A stretch of DNA of 64,000 nt from the NCBI RefSeq assembly GCF_017948675.1, contig NZ_JAGFBU010000003.1, positions 25,627 through 89,626 of the forward strand, given 5' to 3'. Below, piece by piece: positions 17,904 to 26,835 of the stretch. Numbering within the stretch: the first letter of the stretch is position 1; every line of letters starts with the position of its first letter. Under the pieces are notes generated by a model that made no database searches, was not told the origin of the DNA, and saw nothing but the letters and a program-made list of their open reading frames with translations. Both the position numbers and the translations under genes were made by a program. The stretch comes from Flavobacterium flabelliforme (GTDB taxonomy: Bacteria; Bacteroidota; Bacteroidia; Flavobacteriales; Flavobacteriaceae).

Positions 17904-19391
17904 ATGATTACCAAAACAGCAACTACAGCTTTAGAACAATATTTTCAACAATTTCGCAAAAACATAATTGGAATAGATCAGGATTTTGAATCTCCATACG
18001 GTTCAAAAAAAATTGTTTATACAGATTGGACAGCAAGTGGTCGCTTGTATCGCCCAATTGAAGAAAAATTAATGAATGAATTTGGTCCTTTCGTTGCTAA
18101 CACACATACAGAAACTACTATTTCGGGTACTGCAATGACAAAAGCGTATCATACAGCACGTCATATCATTAAGAATCATGTAAATGCCAATAGCGATGAT
18201 GTTTTGATTACTGATGGCACAGGAATGACTGGAGTTGTCAATAAATTTCAGCGAATTTTAGGTTTAAAAGTACCTGAAAATTTAAAAAACTTTATTACCA
18301 TTCCTGCCGAAAAAAAACCAATTGTTTTTATTTCACACATGGAACATCATTCTAATCAAACTTCCTGGTTAGAGACAATAGCAGATGTTGAAGTAATTCC
18401 TTCTTCTGAGGATGGTTTGTTTAGTATTGAAAATTTAGAAATATTATTAGATAAATATAAAGAACGCCCTTTTAAAATTGCCTCTATTACTTCTTGTTCA
18501 AATGTTACCGGAATTAGAACTCCCTATCATGATGTTGCCAAAATGATGCATCAACATAACGGACTTTGTTTTGTAGATTTTGCTTGTTCTGGTCCTTATG
18601 TAAGTATCGATATGCATCCAAAAGATCCAGAAAGTTATTTAGATGCAATTTTCTTTTCGCCACACAAATTTTTAGGAGGTCCTGGTACAAGTGGTGTTTT
18701 AATTTTTAATAAAAAGTTATATCAAAATCTAGTGCCGGATAATCCCGGAGGCGGAACGGTAAGTTGGACTAATCCTTGGGGAGAACATAAATATATAGAT
18801 AATATCGAGGATAGAGAAGATGGTGGAACTCCAGGTTTTCTTCAAGTGATTAAAACCGCATTAGCCATTCAGTTGAAAGATCAAATGGGTATTGATAATA
18901 TCTTAAAAAGAGAACACGAAATTGTTGATTATATTTTCTCTGAGTTAGGAAATATATCTAATATAAAAATACTTGCAGGACAGCATCAGGATAGATTAGG
19001 TGTAATATCTTTCTTTGTAGAGGATTTGCATTTTAATTTAGGGGTAAAATTACTAAATGATAAATTTGGAATTCAAACACGTGGAGGATGCAGTTGTGCT
19101 GGAACTTATGGTCATTTTTTACTACATGTAGATCAAGAAACTTCTAGTAAATTGATTGATGAAATTACATTAGGAGATTTGATTAGAAAACCAGGTTGGA
19201 TTAGAATGTCTATTCACCCTACGACAACTACTGAGGAAATAGAATATGTTTGTCAAGGTATTAAATCCTTAGCAGAAAATCATAAAACATGGGCATTGGA
19301 TTACGATTATAACTCTAATACCAATGAGTTTATCAATAAAAAAGCGAAGCCTCTAGAAGATGAATTGGTTAAAAATTGGTTCTCTCTTTAA
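17904..19391 (+). CDS. Class V aminotransferase / cysteine desulfurase-like PLP enzyme
   Basis: 495 residues, fold-type I PLP enzyme. ITDGTGMTG binds the cofactor phosphate, HMEHHSNQTSW and VDFACSGPY follow, and SPHKFLGGPG places the Schiff-base lysine at Lys255. RGGCSCAGTYGH near residue 395 resembles the active-site cysteine loop of cysteine desulfurases, so sulfur transfer or selenocysteine-lyase-like activity is possible. Substrate unknown. It stands alone with its own promoter and a bidirectional terminator. Confidence 0.85.
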   Translation: MITKTATTALEQYFQQFRKNIIGIDQDFESPYGSKKIVYTDWTASGRLYRPIEEKLMNEFGPFVANTHTETTISGTAMTKAYHTARHIIKNHVNANSDDVLITDGTGMTGVVNKFQRILGLKVPENLKNFITIPAEKKPIVFISHMEHHSNQTSWLETIADVEVIPSSEDGLFSIENLEILLDKYKERPFKIASITSCSNVTGIRTPYHDVAKMMHQHNGLCFVDFACSGPYVSIDMHPKDPESYLDAIFFSPHKFLGGPGTSGVLIFNKKLYQNLVPDNPGGGTVSWTNPWGEHKYIDNIEDREDGGTPGFLQVIKTALAIQLKDQMGIDNILKREHEIVDYIFSELGNISNIKILAGQHQDRLGVISFFVEDLHFNLGVKLLNDKFGIQTRGGCSCAGTYGHFLLHVDQETSSKLIDEITLGDLIRKPGWIRMSIHPTTTTEEIEYVCQGIKSLAENHKTWALDYDYNSNTNEFINKKAKPLEDELVKNWFSL

Positions 19392-19410
19392 TAATTTGAT
19401 TGGTAAAAAT

Positions 19411-19456
19411 AAAAAAAAAACACTAAGTCTATTTTTTTAGATTTAGTGTTTTTTTT
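19411..19456. terminator. Bidirectional terminator
   Basis: Hairpin CACTAAGTCT / AGATTTAGTG (one G-T pair) at 19421-19448, flanked by A10 on one side and T8 on the other, between the convergent genes at 19391 and 19472. Confidence 0.85.
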
Positions 19457-19471
19457 ATTTTACTAATAAGT

Positions 19472-20341
19472 TTATCTTCTGTGTTTCCATCGTTTATGCG
19501 TCCAGAAATAATATTCTGGAGCCTCTAGAATTTGTTTTTCAACTTCTCTTAAAAAAATATCTGTAATTTTAAAATCAGGAATAGATCTCGGGTTGTCAGT
19601 AATTGGGATGAAGGTAGCTTCATAGAAACCTCTTTTTACCTTTTTTACTTTAACAAAAAGTACATTTAAATCATATTTTTTAGATAGCATTTCAGCTCCA
19701 GTATGAACGGGAACTTCTATTCCCATAAATTTATCCCAATGAAAAGCTCTGTTCATTTTTGGAGATTGATCGCTAGCAAGACCATACATAGCTAGAACAC
19801 CATTTTTTTCATTCTCGGCCATTAAAGGGATTGTCTTTTTAGTTTCTACTAATTCAGCATCGTATTTAGAGCGTATATTGCGAATGAGTTTATCAAAATA
19901 TTTATTAGCAATTTTTTTATAAACACCTATTCCTTTAAATTTTGTTTTTGCGTTTATAGATAACAACCACTCCCAACTAGCGTAGTGAGAGGCTAATAAG
20001 ACAGTGCTTTTTCCTTTGTCTTCATATTCTTTAACCAATTCAATATTTGTAATATGAAATCTTTTGTTCATTTCTTCTGAAGAAATCGACATGGTTTTAA
20101 TCATCTCTAAAAATAAATCGCACAAGTGATGATATGATTTTTTTTCAATAATAAGTCGCTCCTTATCGCTTAAATGGGGTAAAGCTAAAGCCAAATTTTC
20201 TTTAACTGTTTTCTTTCGGTAACCGATCACGTAATAAACGAGTAAGTAAATAAAATCAGAGAACCAATAAAATATTCTAAAAGGGAGTATGGAGATAATC
20301 CATAAAAGCGGGAAGGCTAAGAGGAAAATAAGAAGTTGCAT
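19472..20341 (-). CDS. LpxL/HtrB-like lipid A acyltransferase
   Basis: 289 residues from the ATG at 20341 (MQLLIFLLAFPLLWI), a hydrophobic N-terminal anchor. A longer frame to 20371 would need a TTG start and would contain the promoter box, so it is rejected. HYASWE around residue 117 is the HX4(D/E) acyltransferase motif, followed by LASDQSP and a C-terminal FWTHKRWK typical of Bacteroidota lauroyl acyltransferases. It should add a secondary acyl chain to lipid A at the inner membrane; an aminolipid acyltransferase role is possible. Confidence 0.85.
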   Translation of the reverse strand: MQLLIFLLAFPLLWIISILPFRIFYWFSDFIYLLVYYVIGYRKKTVKENLALALPHLSDKERLIIEKKSYHHLCDLFLEMIKTMSISSEEMNKRFHITNIELVKEYEDKGKSTVLLASHYASWEWLLSINAKTKFKGIGVYKKIANKYFDKLIRNIRSKYDAELVETKKTIPLMAENEKNGVLAMYGLASDQSPKMNRAFHWDKFMGIEVPVHTGAEMLSKKYDLNVLFVKVKKVKRGFYEATFIPITDNPRSIPDFKITDIFLREVEKQILEAPEYYFWTHKRWKHRR

Positions 20342-20357
20342 GCCGTTATTTTTTATG

Positions 20358-20365
20358 CAAATATA
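20358..20365 (-). promoter_or_regulatory. -7 box of the acyltransferase gene
   Basis: TATATTTG on the minus strand (TAnnTTTG), 17 bp before the ATG at 20341. It decides the start, since a start at 20371 would lie upstream of the transcription start. Confidence 0.6.
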
Positions 20366-20456
20366 AGTCAAAAATCTACACTGATATTAATTTTGAGTAG
20401 TTACTCTGTGCGTATTTGAGAATGACTATATTTACAACACACAATAAACATACTTT

Positions 20457-21095
20457 ATGAATACCCTTTTGATAGCAATTATTATTGTAAATGTTTTGAT
20501 TAGTTATAAAGGTTTTAACGACCTTTCTTTTTTTAGAAAATATGAGTTTCATGTAGGAAGTATTAGAGCAGGAGAACAAATAAGAATGTTGTCCTCTGGT
20601 TTTCTGCATGTTGATATAACGCATCTGATTTTTAACATGATGACACTGTTCTTTTTTGCTCCAGTGGTCATTAATTTAATGGGTAGTTTTTCATTTGTTT
20701 TAATTTATTTTGGAAGTTTGATATTTGGAAGCTTACTCACCATGGCATTTCATAAAGAGGATTATGGTTACAGAGCTGTAGGAGCGTCAGGAGCTGTAAC
20801 GGGAGTTTTATATTCTGCAATATTATTACAACCAGATATGATGCTCGGAATATTTTTTATTATTCCTATGCCAGCGTATCTTTTTGGAATACTTTATTTA
20901 CTCTATTCTATTTATGGTATGAGAGCAAAAAATGATAATATTGGTCATACAGCCCATTTTGGCGGTGCAGTAGGAGGCTATTTAATCACATTGATAAAAC
21001 AACCTTCTTTACTTGTCGATCATACTTTGATGGTGGTTTTATTAGCGATTCCTATTGTAATTCTTTTTGTAATGCAAAAGACAGGAAAACTATAA
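20457..21095 (+). CDS. Rhomboid-family intramembrane serine protease
   Basis: 212 residues, six predicted membrane helices. The catalytic GASGAVTG places the nucleophile at Ser111, and HTAHFGGAVGG supplies His167. The oxyanion-side HLIFNMM motif is also present. It cleaves membrane proteins within or near the bilayer; targets unknown. Divergent from the acyltransferase; the SIMPL gene follows 51 bp later on the same strand. Confidence 0.92.
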   Translation: MNTLLIAIIIVNVLISYKGFNDLSFFRKYEFHVGSIRAGEQIRMLSSGFLHVDITHLIFNMMTLFFFAPVVINLMGSFSFVLIYFGSLIFGSLLTMAFHKEDYGYRAVGASGAVTGVLYSAILLQPDMMLGIFFIIPMPAYLFGILYLLYSIYGMRAKNDNIGHTAHFGGAVGGYLITLIKQPSLLVDHTLMVVLLAIPIVILFVMQKTGKL

Positions 21096-21146
21096 TTGGC
21101 ATAACTTTTGAAAAGGAATTAGTACAAACACTAAAATTATAAAAAA

Positions 21147-21836
21147 ATGAAAAAAGCACTATTTATATTGTCTATATTATTCGTAACGATGTCATATGGT
21201 CAAGAAGTAAAACAGATTCCACAAATCAATGTAAGCGGAGAAGGTAAAATTAAGGTAGTTCCAGATGAAGCAACGATTGCTGTTACTGTTGAAACAAAAG
21301 GCAACAACGCTAAAGATGTAAAGAAACAGAATGACGAAAAAATTGACGCTGTTTTGAAATATATTAAAAAAATGAATTTGGCTCCTGCAGATTATAAAAC
21401 ACAACGCGTTTCATTAAATCCGCAATATGATTATGAAAAAAAGAAACACAGTTATAATGCCACTCAAACTATTGAGATCTTATTAAGAGATTTGAGTAAA
21501 TATGATGAGTTAATGGGAGGTTTAGTTGATAATGGTATTAACAGAATTGATACTGTAACATTTCAATCTTCTAAAATGGCTCAATATGAATCTGAGGCTA
21601 GAAAATTAGCGATGAAAGAAGCGAAAATGAAAGCACAAGATTATGTTTCGGTTTTAGGACAAAAAATAGGACGTGCGATGACCATTTCTGATAATTCACA
21701 GACGAATTATCCGCAACCCAGATACGCAGCAATGAAAATGATGGAAAGTAGCGATATGAGCGCTCCAAGAGAAACACTTGCAGTAGGAGAAATAAATATT
21801 ACCGCTAATGTTACTGTTAGTTTTATTTTAGAATAG
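21147..21836 (+). CDS. SIMPL (DUF541) domain periplasmic protein
   Basis: 229 residues with signal peptide (MKKALFILSILFVTMSYGQ), then INVSGEGKIKVVPDEATI, the typical start of the SIMPL/DUF541 domain, which spans nearly the rest. Family members assemble as periplasmic oligomers of unclear role, some linked to oxidative stress. Follows the rhomboid protease by 51 bp and ends before a strong terminator. Confidence 0.88.
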   Translation: MKKALFILSILFVTMSYGQEVKQIPQINVSGEGKIKVVPDEATIAVTVETKGNNAKDVKKQNDEKIDAVLKYIKKMNLAPADYKTQRVSLNPQYDYEKKKHSYNATQTIEILLRDLSKYDELMGGLVDNGINRIDTVTFQSSKMAQYESEARKLAMKEAKMKAQDYVSVLGQKIGRAMTISDNSQTNYPQPRYAAMKMMESSDMSAPRETLAVGEINITANVTVSFILE

Positions 21837-21885
21837 CAATCAGTCACTAAAATTACATTTAAATTATTAAATGTTTATTGACAGC

Positions 21886-21940
21886 AAAAAAGAGAAATTG
21901 GGCAATAGTTATATAAACTATTATCCAATTTCTCTTTTTT
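21886..21940. terminator. Long bidirectional terminator
   Basis: A 25-bp stem with two mismatches (AAAAAAGAGAAATTGG arm with CCAATTTCTCTTTTTT) and a short AT loop, between the convergent SIMPL and CBM9-like genes. Confidence 0.9.
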
Positions 21941-21964
21941 ATTATTTAAAATCCAAGTACTGAT

Positions 21965-22615
21965 TTATTCTATTAAATGGAGTATTCCAAATGAGGATGG
22001 GGTATGAAAATTTGGGGTTTCAGTTTCTGGATTTACCCAGGAAATCCAAACGGGTTCAAAAATTGATTTTTCTTTTTCGTTATATTTAGCTCTAAACAAT
22101 CCAGTTTCAATTTTATTGTCATTAATTAAATGAAGCATTTTAAGTGAGAGGATGCTAATGACTCCTTCGATAGTAAAACTATTATCATCTATAGAGGATT
22201 TTACCGCCATATTATTTTGTGGCCAGTTCCAATCAAAGTCGAATTTTTTATTAGGATAGGCTACAAAATCCATTATTCTTGAAGCAGTATCAATTTCCAA
22301 ACAATAGTATGGATTCATTGCATGATTAGATCTAAAAAAAAGTTCTACACGATCCGAACTTCCTATGCTATGAATGCTATCATCTTTTCTATCAATGTGT
22401 ATCATAGTGTCCGATACTGTAAAACAAAAAAATAAATTCTCACGATCCCATACTGCTTTAAATTCAATTTTTGATGGTTTTTCAGAATCCCAAGGAGAAC
22501 AAAAATCAGTTAAGACTTGGGCGTTTTTCCATAACGGATTATCACCTTTACCTGTAATTTCAAGTAAATTTTCCTCGACTAAATGTACTTCGTAATTCTT
22601 TAATTCTTTAGCCAT
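21965..22615 (-). CDS. Carbohydrate-binding family 9-like protein
   Basis: 216 residues, no signal peptide. GDNPLWKNAQVLTDF, FKAVWDRENLFFCFTVSD, SSDRVELFF and YYCLEIDTASRIMDF follow the CBM9-like beta-sandwich pattern found alone in many Bacteroidota. Ligand and role unknown; the lack of a signal suggests a cytoplasmic location. Stands alone. Confidence 0.75.
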   Translation of the reverse strand: MAKELKNYEVHLVEENLLEITGKGDNPLWKNAQVLTDFCSPWDSEKPSKIEFKAVWDRENLFFCFTVSDTMIHIDRKDDSIHSIGSSDRVELFFRSNHAMNPYYCLEIDTASRIMDFVAYPNKKFDFDWNWPQNNMAVKSSIDDNSFTIEGVISILSLKMLHLINDNKIETGLFRAKYNEKEKSIFEPVWISWVNPETETPNFHTPSSFGILHLIE

Positions 22616-22822
22616 ATTTATTTTTTGAGTTGTTATATGCTTTTATTAATATTATTTAAAAACCCTTCGCAGGATTACCAAATTTAGTCATTATAGACTT
22701 CATTTTATAACAAACTCAAAATGATTTACAAGTATTTTATAAATCTTATCATAATAGGCAAAGCAATAGAAAAGCTGTTTTATAAAAATTAATAAAAATG
22801 ATTTTATCTTTGAAAAATTACT

Positions 22823-23383
22823 CTAATAGTATAATCTAAAATCAAGAGCTTTACAGGCCTCATAAAATTTCTGATGCAATTCTTCTACGATTGTTACTAA
22901 ATCAAATTCTTCTTGACATAAACTAAAAAACACTTTGTCTAAATGAATGCTACTAATATTATTAAAAGTAGCTCCGTAGCCTGAAATTGCTCTAGCTCCA
23001 GTTACATCTAGAAAGTATTGTGCTTCTTCTGAACTTAAATCTAGAATTTTTTCATTGGCAAAATGAACAATTTTTCCTTTCATTTTTCCCTCAAAAAGTT
23101 CCGCAATCTCTTCTAAACTATAAAAATAATCATGTATGCAGATAGAATTTTCTTGACCTTGCATTACTAAATATATGATTTCATAATCTTTAAAATTGTG
23201 ATCGTCATAAAGTAATGCACCCAAACTCTCCTCAAGTCCTTCTATCGTATCACAATTTTTATAAATGCTAGATACACCATGATTTAAAGCAAGTTCTTCT
23301 AAATGTTTCACTATTTCTGTGCTATTTTGAACTTCTATATCAGCAACAGCTTCGAGGCAAAAAATAAATTTATCTTGGTCCAT
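22823..23383 (-). CDS. DUF6642-like protein
   Basis: 186 residues, acidic, no signal or membrane segment. It reads KFIFCLEAVADIE, YKNCDTIEGLEESLGALLYDD, YEIIYLVMQG and HFANEKILDLSSEE. The alternation of short strands and the phrase about a missing-or-present effect on cell response resembles what I recall as DUF6642, a CHAT-like fold without obvious catalytic dyad. Assignment from memory, moderate certainty. Flanked by two non-coding gaps. Confidence 0.55.
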   Translation of the reverse strand: MDQDKFIFCLEAVADIEVQNSTEIVKHLEELALNHGVSSIYKNCDTIEGLEESLGALLYDDHNFKDYEIIYLVMQGQENSICIHDYFYSLEEIAELFEGKMKGKIVHFANEKILDLSSEEAQYFLDVTGARAISGYGATFNNISSIHLDKVFFSLCQEEFDLVTIVEELHQKFYEACKALDFRLYY

Positions 23384-23726
23384 TTTCTTTTTTTACAGAT
23401 TTTACAGTACTTACAAAAATATGTTTTTAGGTTTATAAATACTTTTAAGAAGTTCAGTTTTGGGAAAATATTCGCATTTTAATAGAAGCGAATACTTTTT
23501 AACAAATTAGTAAAAAGAAATTTCAGTTATATTATTTATAGTTGAAACAGTAATCCTTTAAATCTAATTTAAAAAAATATTGATTGAAAATTTTGTAATC
23601 TTACATGCAGTAAAGGTCTGAATTTTAAAATTTTAAACTTTAGTTTTAAAAACAAGTACAAAACATACTTTTTCTTTTGTAAATTAGCATAAACCTTAAT
23701 ACTATTATTAATTAATAAAGACTATT
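23384..23726. other. Intergenic, AT-rich
   Basis: 343 bp of AT-rich DNA between divergent genes, presumably holding both promoters. I see no RNA, repeat or clear TAnnTTTG box. Confidence 0.5.
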
Positions 23727-24203
23727 ATGAAAAATCTTGGTGTGTTTTGTTTATTGTTCTCTTGTGTTATTTTTGGAAGTTGTAAAAATAATCAAAGTGA
23801 AAAAATTCCTGTAGCAGCTCCAGAAGAAGCGCCTGTAAAGGTTGAGTGTTATACAGCACTTTACGAAAAAGATACAATAGCATTGAAAATGAATACTTTT
23901 AAAGATGGACACATAGCGGGAAACATGGATATGGTTATGGCAAATACACCTAAGTATGTTGGTGAAGTTGCTGGAGAATTTCGTGGTGATACACTTTTTG
24001 TTAGTTACACTTACATTCAAGGGAATAATAAAGAGACTACTTTTAAAAACCCTATGGCTTTCTTAAAGCGTGACAATCAACTTATTTTAGGAAACGGAAA
24101 AATAGAAGTTACATTAGGTGCTGGTCATTTTGTTTCCGGCGAACCAATAGATTTTGATCGCGTAAAATACAAACTCAATCCAGTAGATTGTGTGACTAAA
24201 TAA
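23727..24203 (+). CDS. Small lipoprotein
   Basis: 158 residues with lipobox VIFGSCKNN (Cys20). The mature part is a single beta-rich domain (TALYEKDTIALKMNTFKDG, GEFRGDTLFVSYTY) of unknown function, similar in style to many flavobacterial outer-membrane lipoproteins. Own terminator follows. Not linked to the two-component genes downstream. Confidence 0.8.
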   Translation: MKNLGVFCLLFSCVIFGSCKNNQSEKIPVAAPEEAPVKVECYTALYEKDTIALKMNTFKDGHIAGNMDMVMANTPKYVGEVAGEFRGDTLFVSYTYIQGNNKETTFKNPMAFLKRDNQLILGNGKIEVTLGAGHFVSGEPIDFDRVKYKLNPVDCVTK

Positions 24204-24214
24204 ATTTATAATAG

Positions 24215-24240
24215 AAAGGGAGAGTAATTTCCCTTTTTTT
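24215..24240 (+). terminator. Terminator of the lipoprotein gene
   Basis: Stem AAAGGGA / TCCCTTT with 8-nt loop followed by a T run. Confidence 0.8.
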
Positions 24241-24297
24241 ATTTTAAAAACGATTCGATTTAAAATATAAATAACAATTTATTTTTGATTTAAAAAT

Positions 24298-24305
24298 TAC
24301 TTTTG
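24298..24305 (+). promoter_or_regulatory. -7 box of the two-component operon
   Basis: TACTTTTG (TAnnTTTG) about 24 bp before the response regulator ATG. Confidence 0.5.
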
Positions 24306-24328
24306 TTTAAACAAATATCATATCATTA

Positions 24329-25009
24329 ATGAAAATCTTGCTTGTTGAAGATGAAATAGAAATGCAGAAAAGCATTAGCCATTACTTAGGATTAGAGAAA
24401 AATAGAGTAGAGGTGGCAAATGATTTTAATTCTGCTTTTGAAAAAATACAAGTGTATGAATATGATTGCGTTTTACTAGATATCACTTTGCCTAACGGAA
24501 ACGGATTAGACTTAATAAAAGCGATAAAAAATAAAAGATCGAAAACAGGAATAATCATCATTTCTGCTAAAAATTCCTTTGATGATAAAATTGATGGTCT
24601 TAATTTAGGAGCAGACGATTACTTGCCAAAACCCTTTTATTTACCAGAATTAAATGCGAGGATAAAAGCATTGATTAGACGTAATAATTTTGATGGTGAG
24701 GCTGCAATAATTGTCAATGAAATTAAATTATACCCTGAGGAAAGAAAAGTGTTAATCAACGAAAAACCACTGAACTTGACATCAAAAGAGTTTGATATAT
24801 TAGTTTATTTCATCGCTAATAAAAATAGAGTAATTCAAAAAAGTGCTATTGTAGAGCATTTATGGGGCGATAATGCCGATCAGTTTGACAATTTTGATTT
24901 TATTTACAATCATGTAAAAAACTTAAGAAAGAAATTATTGACGGCCAATTGTACAGATTATATTCAATCAATATACGGGATTGGTTACAGTTTTAAAACA
25001 GAATTATGA
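24329..25009 (+). CDS. OmpR-family response regulator
   Basis: 226 residues. Receiver domain 1-120 with the acidic pair ED at 7-8, phospho-acceptor Asp51 (CVLLDITLP) and Lys in LPKPF; winged-helix DNA-binding domain 125-226 ending YGIGYSFK. Overlaps the kinase gene by 4 bp. Given the order, it probably controls the PepSY-like gene and efflux operon that follow; the signal is unknown. Confidence 0.93.
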   Translation: MKILLVEDEIEMQKSISHYLGLEKNRVEVANDFNSAFEKIQVYEYDCVLLDITLPNGNGLDLIKAIKNKRSKTGIIIISAKNSFDDKIDGLNLGADDYLPKPFYLPELNARIKALIRRNNFDGEAAIIVNEIKLYPEERKVLINEKPLNLTSKEFDILVYFIANKNRVIQKSAIVEHLWGDNADQFDNFDFIYNHVKNLRKKLLTANCTDYIQSIYGIGYSFKTEL

Positions 25010-26268
25010 AGCTACTCACCAAAACCAGTCGGTATTATATCTTGTATACGATTCCGGTAATTTTATTTTCTTCTTTGTTCATTTATTTTTTTCTTTTAAA
25101 TGAAATTGGTGAAAGTAATCAGTCTTTATTGTTGACTAGAGTTAAAGTAATTGAAAACCATTTAGCTAAAGGAAATAGTTCGGTTTTAACTGTTTTTGAA
25201 GCTAATAATGAAGTTTATGTTCAAGAAATTGACAAAAATAAAATCATCCCGCAAAACGTTAAAGATACTTTGATGTATTCTGATATTGATAAAGAATACA
25301 TTTCGAACAAAATGATTGAAGTTAATAAAATCATCAACGGAAAAAATTATCATATCAAAGTTTGGAAAAGTAATATAGAACTTGATGAGTTAATGGAGGT
25401 TGTATTTGTTGTCTTTATCATTTTGTTATTATTCCTTCTTTTAATAACTGTTTATATAAACATTAGAATTTCAAAACTAATTTGGGCACCATTTCTTAAT
25501 ACATTAGCCTATATAAAGAACTTTAATGTTCAGACTAATGATTTTAGAAAATTACAATCTAATGATATCTCAGAATTCAGTGCATTAAATTCCTCGATAA
25601 ATGGGATGACTTCAAAAATGATTACTGATTATAAAAATCAAAAGAAATTTGCGGAGAATGCATCTCATGAATTTCAAACTCCACTGGCTATAATTAAAGG
25701 AAAAATAGATTTATTACTGCAAGATAATACATTGAAGGAAGAAACAATGCAGCTATTAGTTTCTATTGAAGAGGCAACAAGTCGTTTGAGCCGAATTAAT
25801 AAATCATTGTTATTACTCTCTAAAATAGAAAACCAGCAGTTTATAAAATTAGATATTGTCGCAGTACTTCCTTTAATCGAGAAAATTAAACATTTTAATG
25901 AAGACTTTATTTTAGATAAAAACATAGATTTTGTATTTGAAAGTAGTGAGGAATTAGATTTTAAAATCAATTCAGAATTATGTTTTATTTTAATTAATAA
26001 TTTAATTCAAAATGCAATAAGGCATAATATCGAAAATGGAAAAATTACCATTGCTGTAAATGAGAGAACCTTAAAAATAAGTAATACAGGAGAACAAGAA
26101 CCACTAAATGAAGTTCTTATTTTTGAACGTTTTGAAAAAAAATCTTCCAATACCAATTCAATTGGATTAGGATTAGCAATTGTAAAACAAATAGCGGAAG
26201 CGAATTCAATTGATATTCATTACAAGTATGAAAACAAAGAACACGTATTTTATTTGCATCAGTTTTAA
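25006..26268 (+). CDS. Sensor histidine kinase (HisKA type)
   Basis: 420 residues. TM helix at about 13-30, short periplasmic segment, second TM at about 130-150, then HAMP-like linker. The H-box ASHEFQTPLA puts the phospho-acceptor at His221. N box LINNLIQNAIRHN and G box IGLGLAIVKQIAE are intact. Partner of the regulator with which it overlaps (ATGA). Confidence 0.93.
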   Translation: MKLLTKTSRYYILYTIPVILFSSLFIYFFLLNEIGESNQSLLLTRVKVIENHLAKGNSSVLTVFEANNEVYVQEIDKNKIIPQNVKDTLMYSDIDKEYISNKMIEVNKIINGKNYHIKVWKSNIELDELMEVVFVVFIILLLFLLLITVYINIRISKLIWAPFLNTLAYIKNFNVQTNDFRKLQSNDISEFSALNSSINGMTSKMITDYKNQKKFAENASHEFQTPLAIIKGKIDLLLQDNTLKEETMQLLVSIEEATSRLSRINKSLLLLSKIENQQFIKLDIVAVLPLIEKIKHFNEDFILDKNIDFVFESSEELDFKINSELCFILINNLIQNAIRHNIENGKITIAVNERTLKISNTGEQEPLNEVLIFERFEKKSSNTNSIGLGLAIVKQIAEANSIDIHYKYENKEHVFYLHQF

Positions 26269-26333
26269 AAAAATACAGAATTGAAATAGATTCCTATTGG
26301 ATATTTGCTTAATAATTTAAAAAAAGAGCAATT

Positions 26334-26762
26334 ATGAAAAATCTAATTTTAGTTGCCGCAATGGCAATAAGTACAGTAGGATTCGCACAAACTAAAGACA
26401 AGAAAGAAGTGCCTAAAGTTGTTAAAAAGGCTTTTCAAAAGGAGTATCCAAATACCAAAGTAAAATGGGATGTGGAGAAAGATGGTTTTGAAGCTGAATT
26501 TAAAATGAATGGCAAAGAAGCTTCTGCAGATTATGATAAAGCAGGACATAAATTAGCTACAGAAATTGAAATTAGTAAAACTGAATTCCCTGCAAAAGCG
26601 TTGACTTATATCGCAACAACTTATCCAAATAAAAAGATCAAAGAAACGGCTAAAATTACAGACAACAAAAATGTAATTACATACGAAGCAGAGGTTAAAA
26701 TTGACGGAAAAGACAGTGATTTAATCTTTGATGCTTCTGGCAATTTCTTAAAAAGAAAATAG
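26334..26762 (+). CDS. PepSY-like periplasmic protein
   Basis: 142 residues with signal peptide ending VGFAQ. Two similar halves (FQKEYPNTKVKWDVEKDGFEAEF and a second YPNKKIKE... segment) give the PepSY-like / DUF2874 fold, thought to bind or restrain partner proteins in the periplasm. Lies 65 bp after the kinase and is followed by a terminator, so likely a regulon member and perhaps a sensor accessory. Confidence 0.8.
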   Translation: MKNLILVAAMAISTVGFAQTKDKKEVPKVVKKAFQKEYPNTKVKWDVEKDGFEAEFKMNGKEASADYDKAGHKLATEIEISKTEFPAKALTYIATTYPNKKIKETAKITDNKNVITYEAEVKIDGKDSDLIFDASGNFLKRK

Positions 26763-26788
26763 TTTTTATTACTACAAATTTATTATTA

Positions 26789-26822
26789 GAACATCTTGTA
26801 AATGAGATGTTCTAATTTTTTA
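26789..26822 (+). terminator. Terminator after the PepSY-like gene
   Basis: Perfect 8-bp stem GAACATCT / AGATGTTC, then TAATTTTTTA. It may attenuate transcription into the efflux operon starting at 26836. Confidence 0.75.
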
Positions 26823-26835
26823 TATTTACTAAACT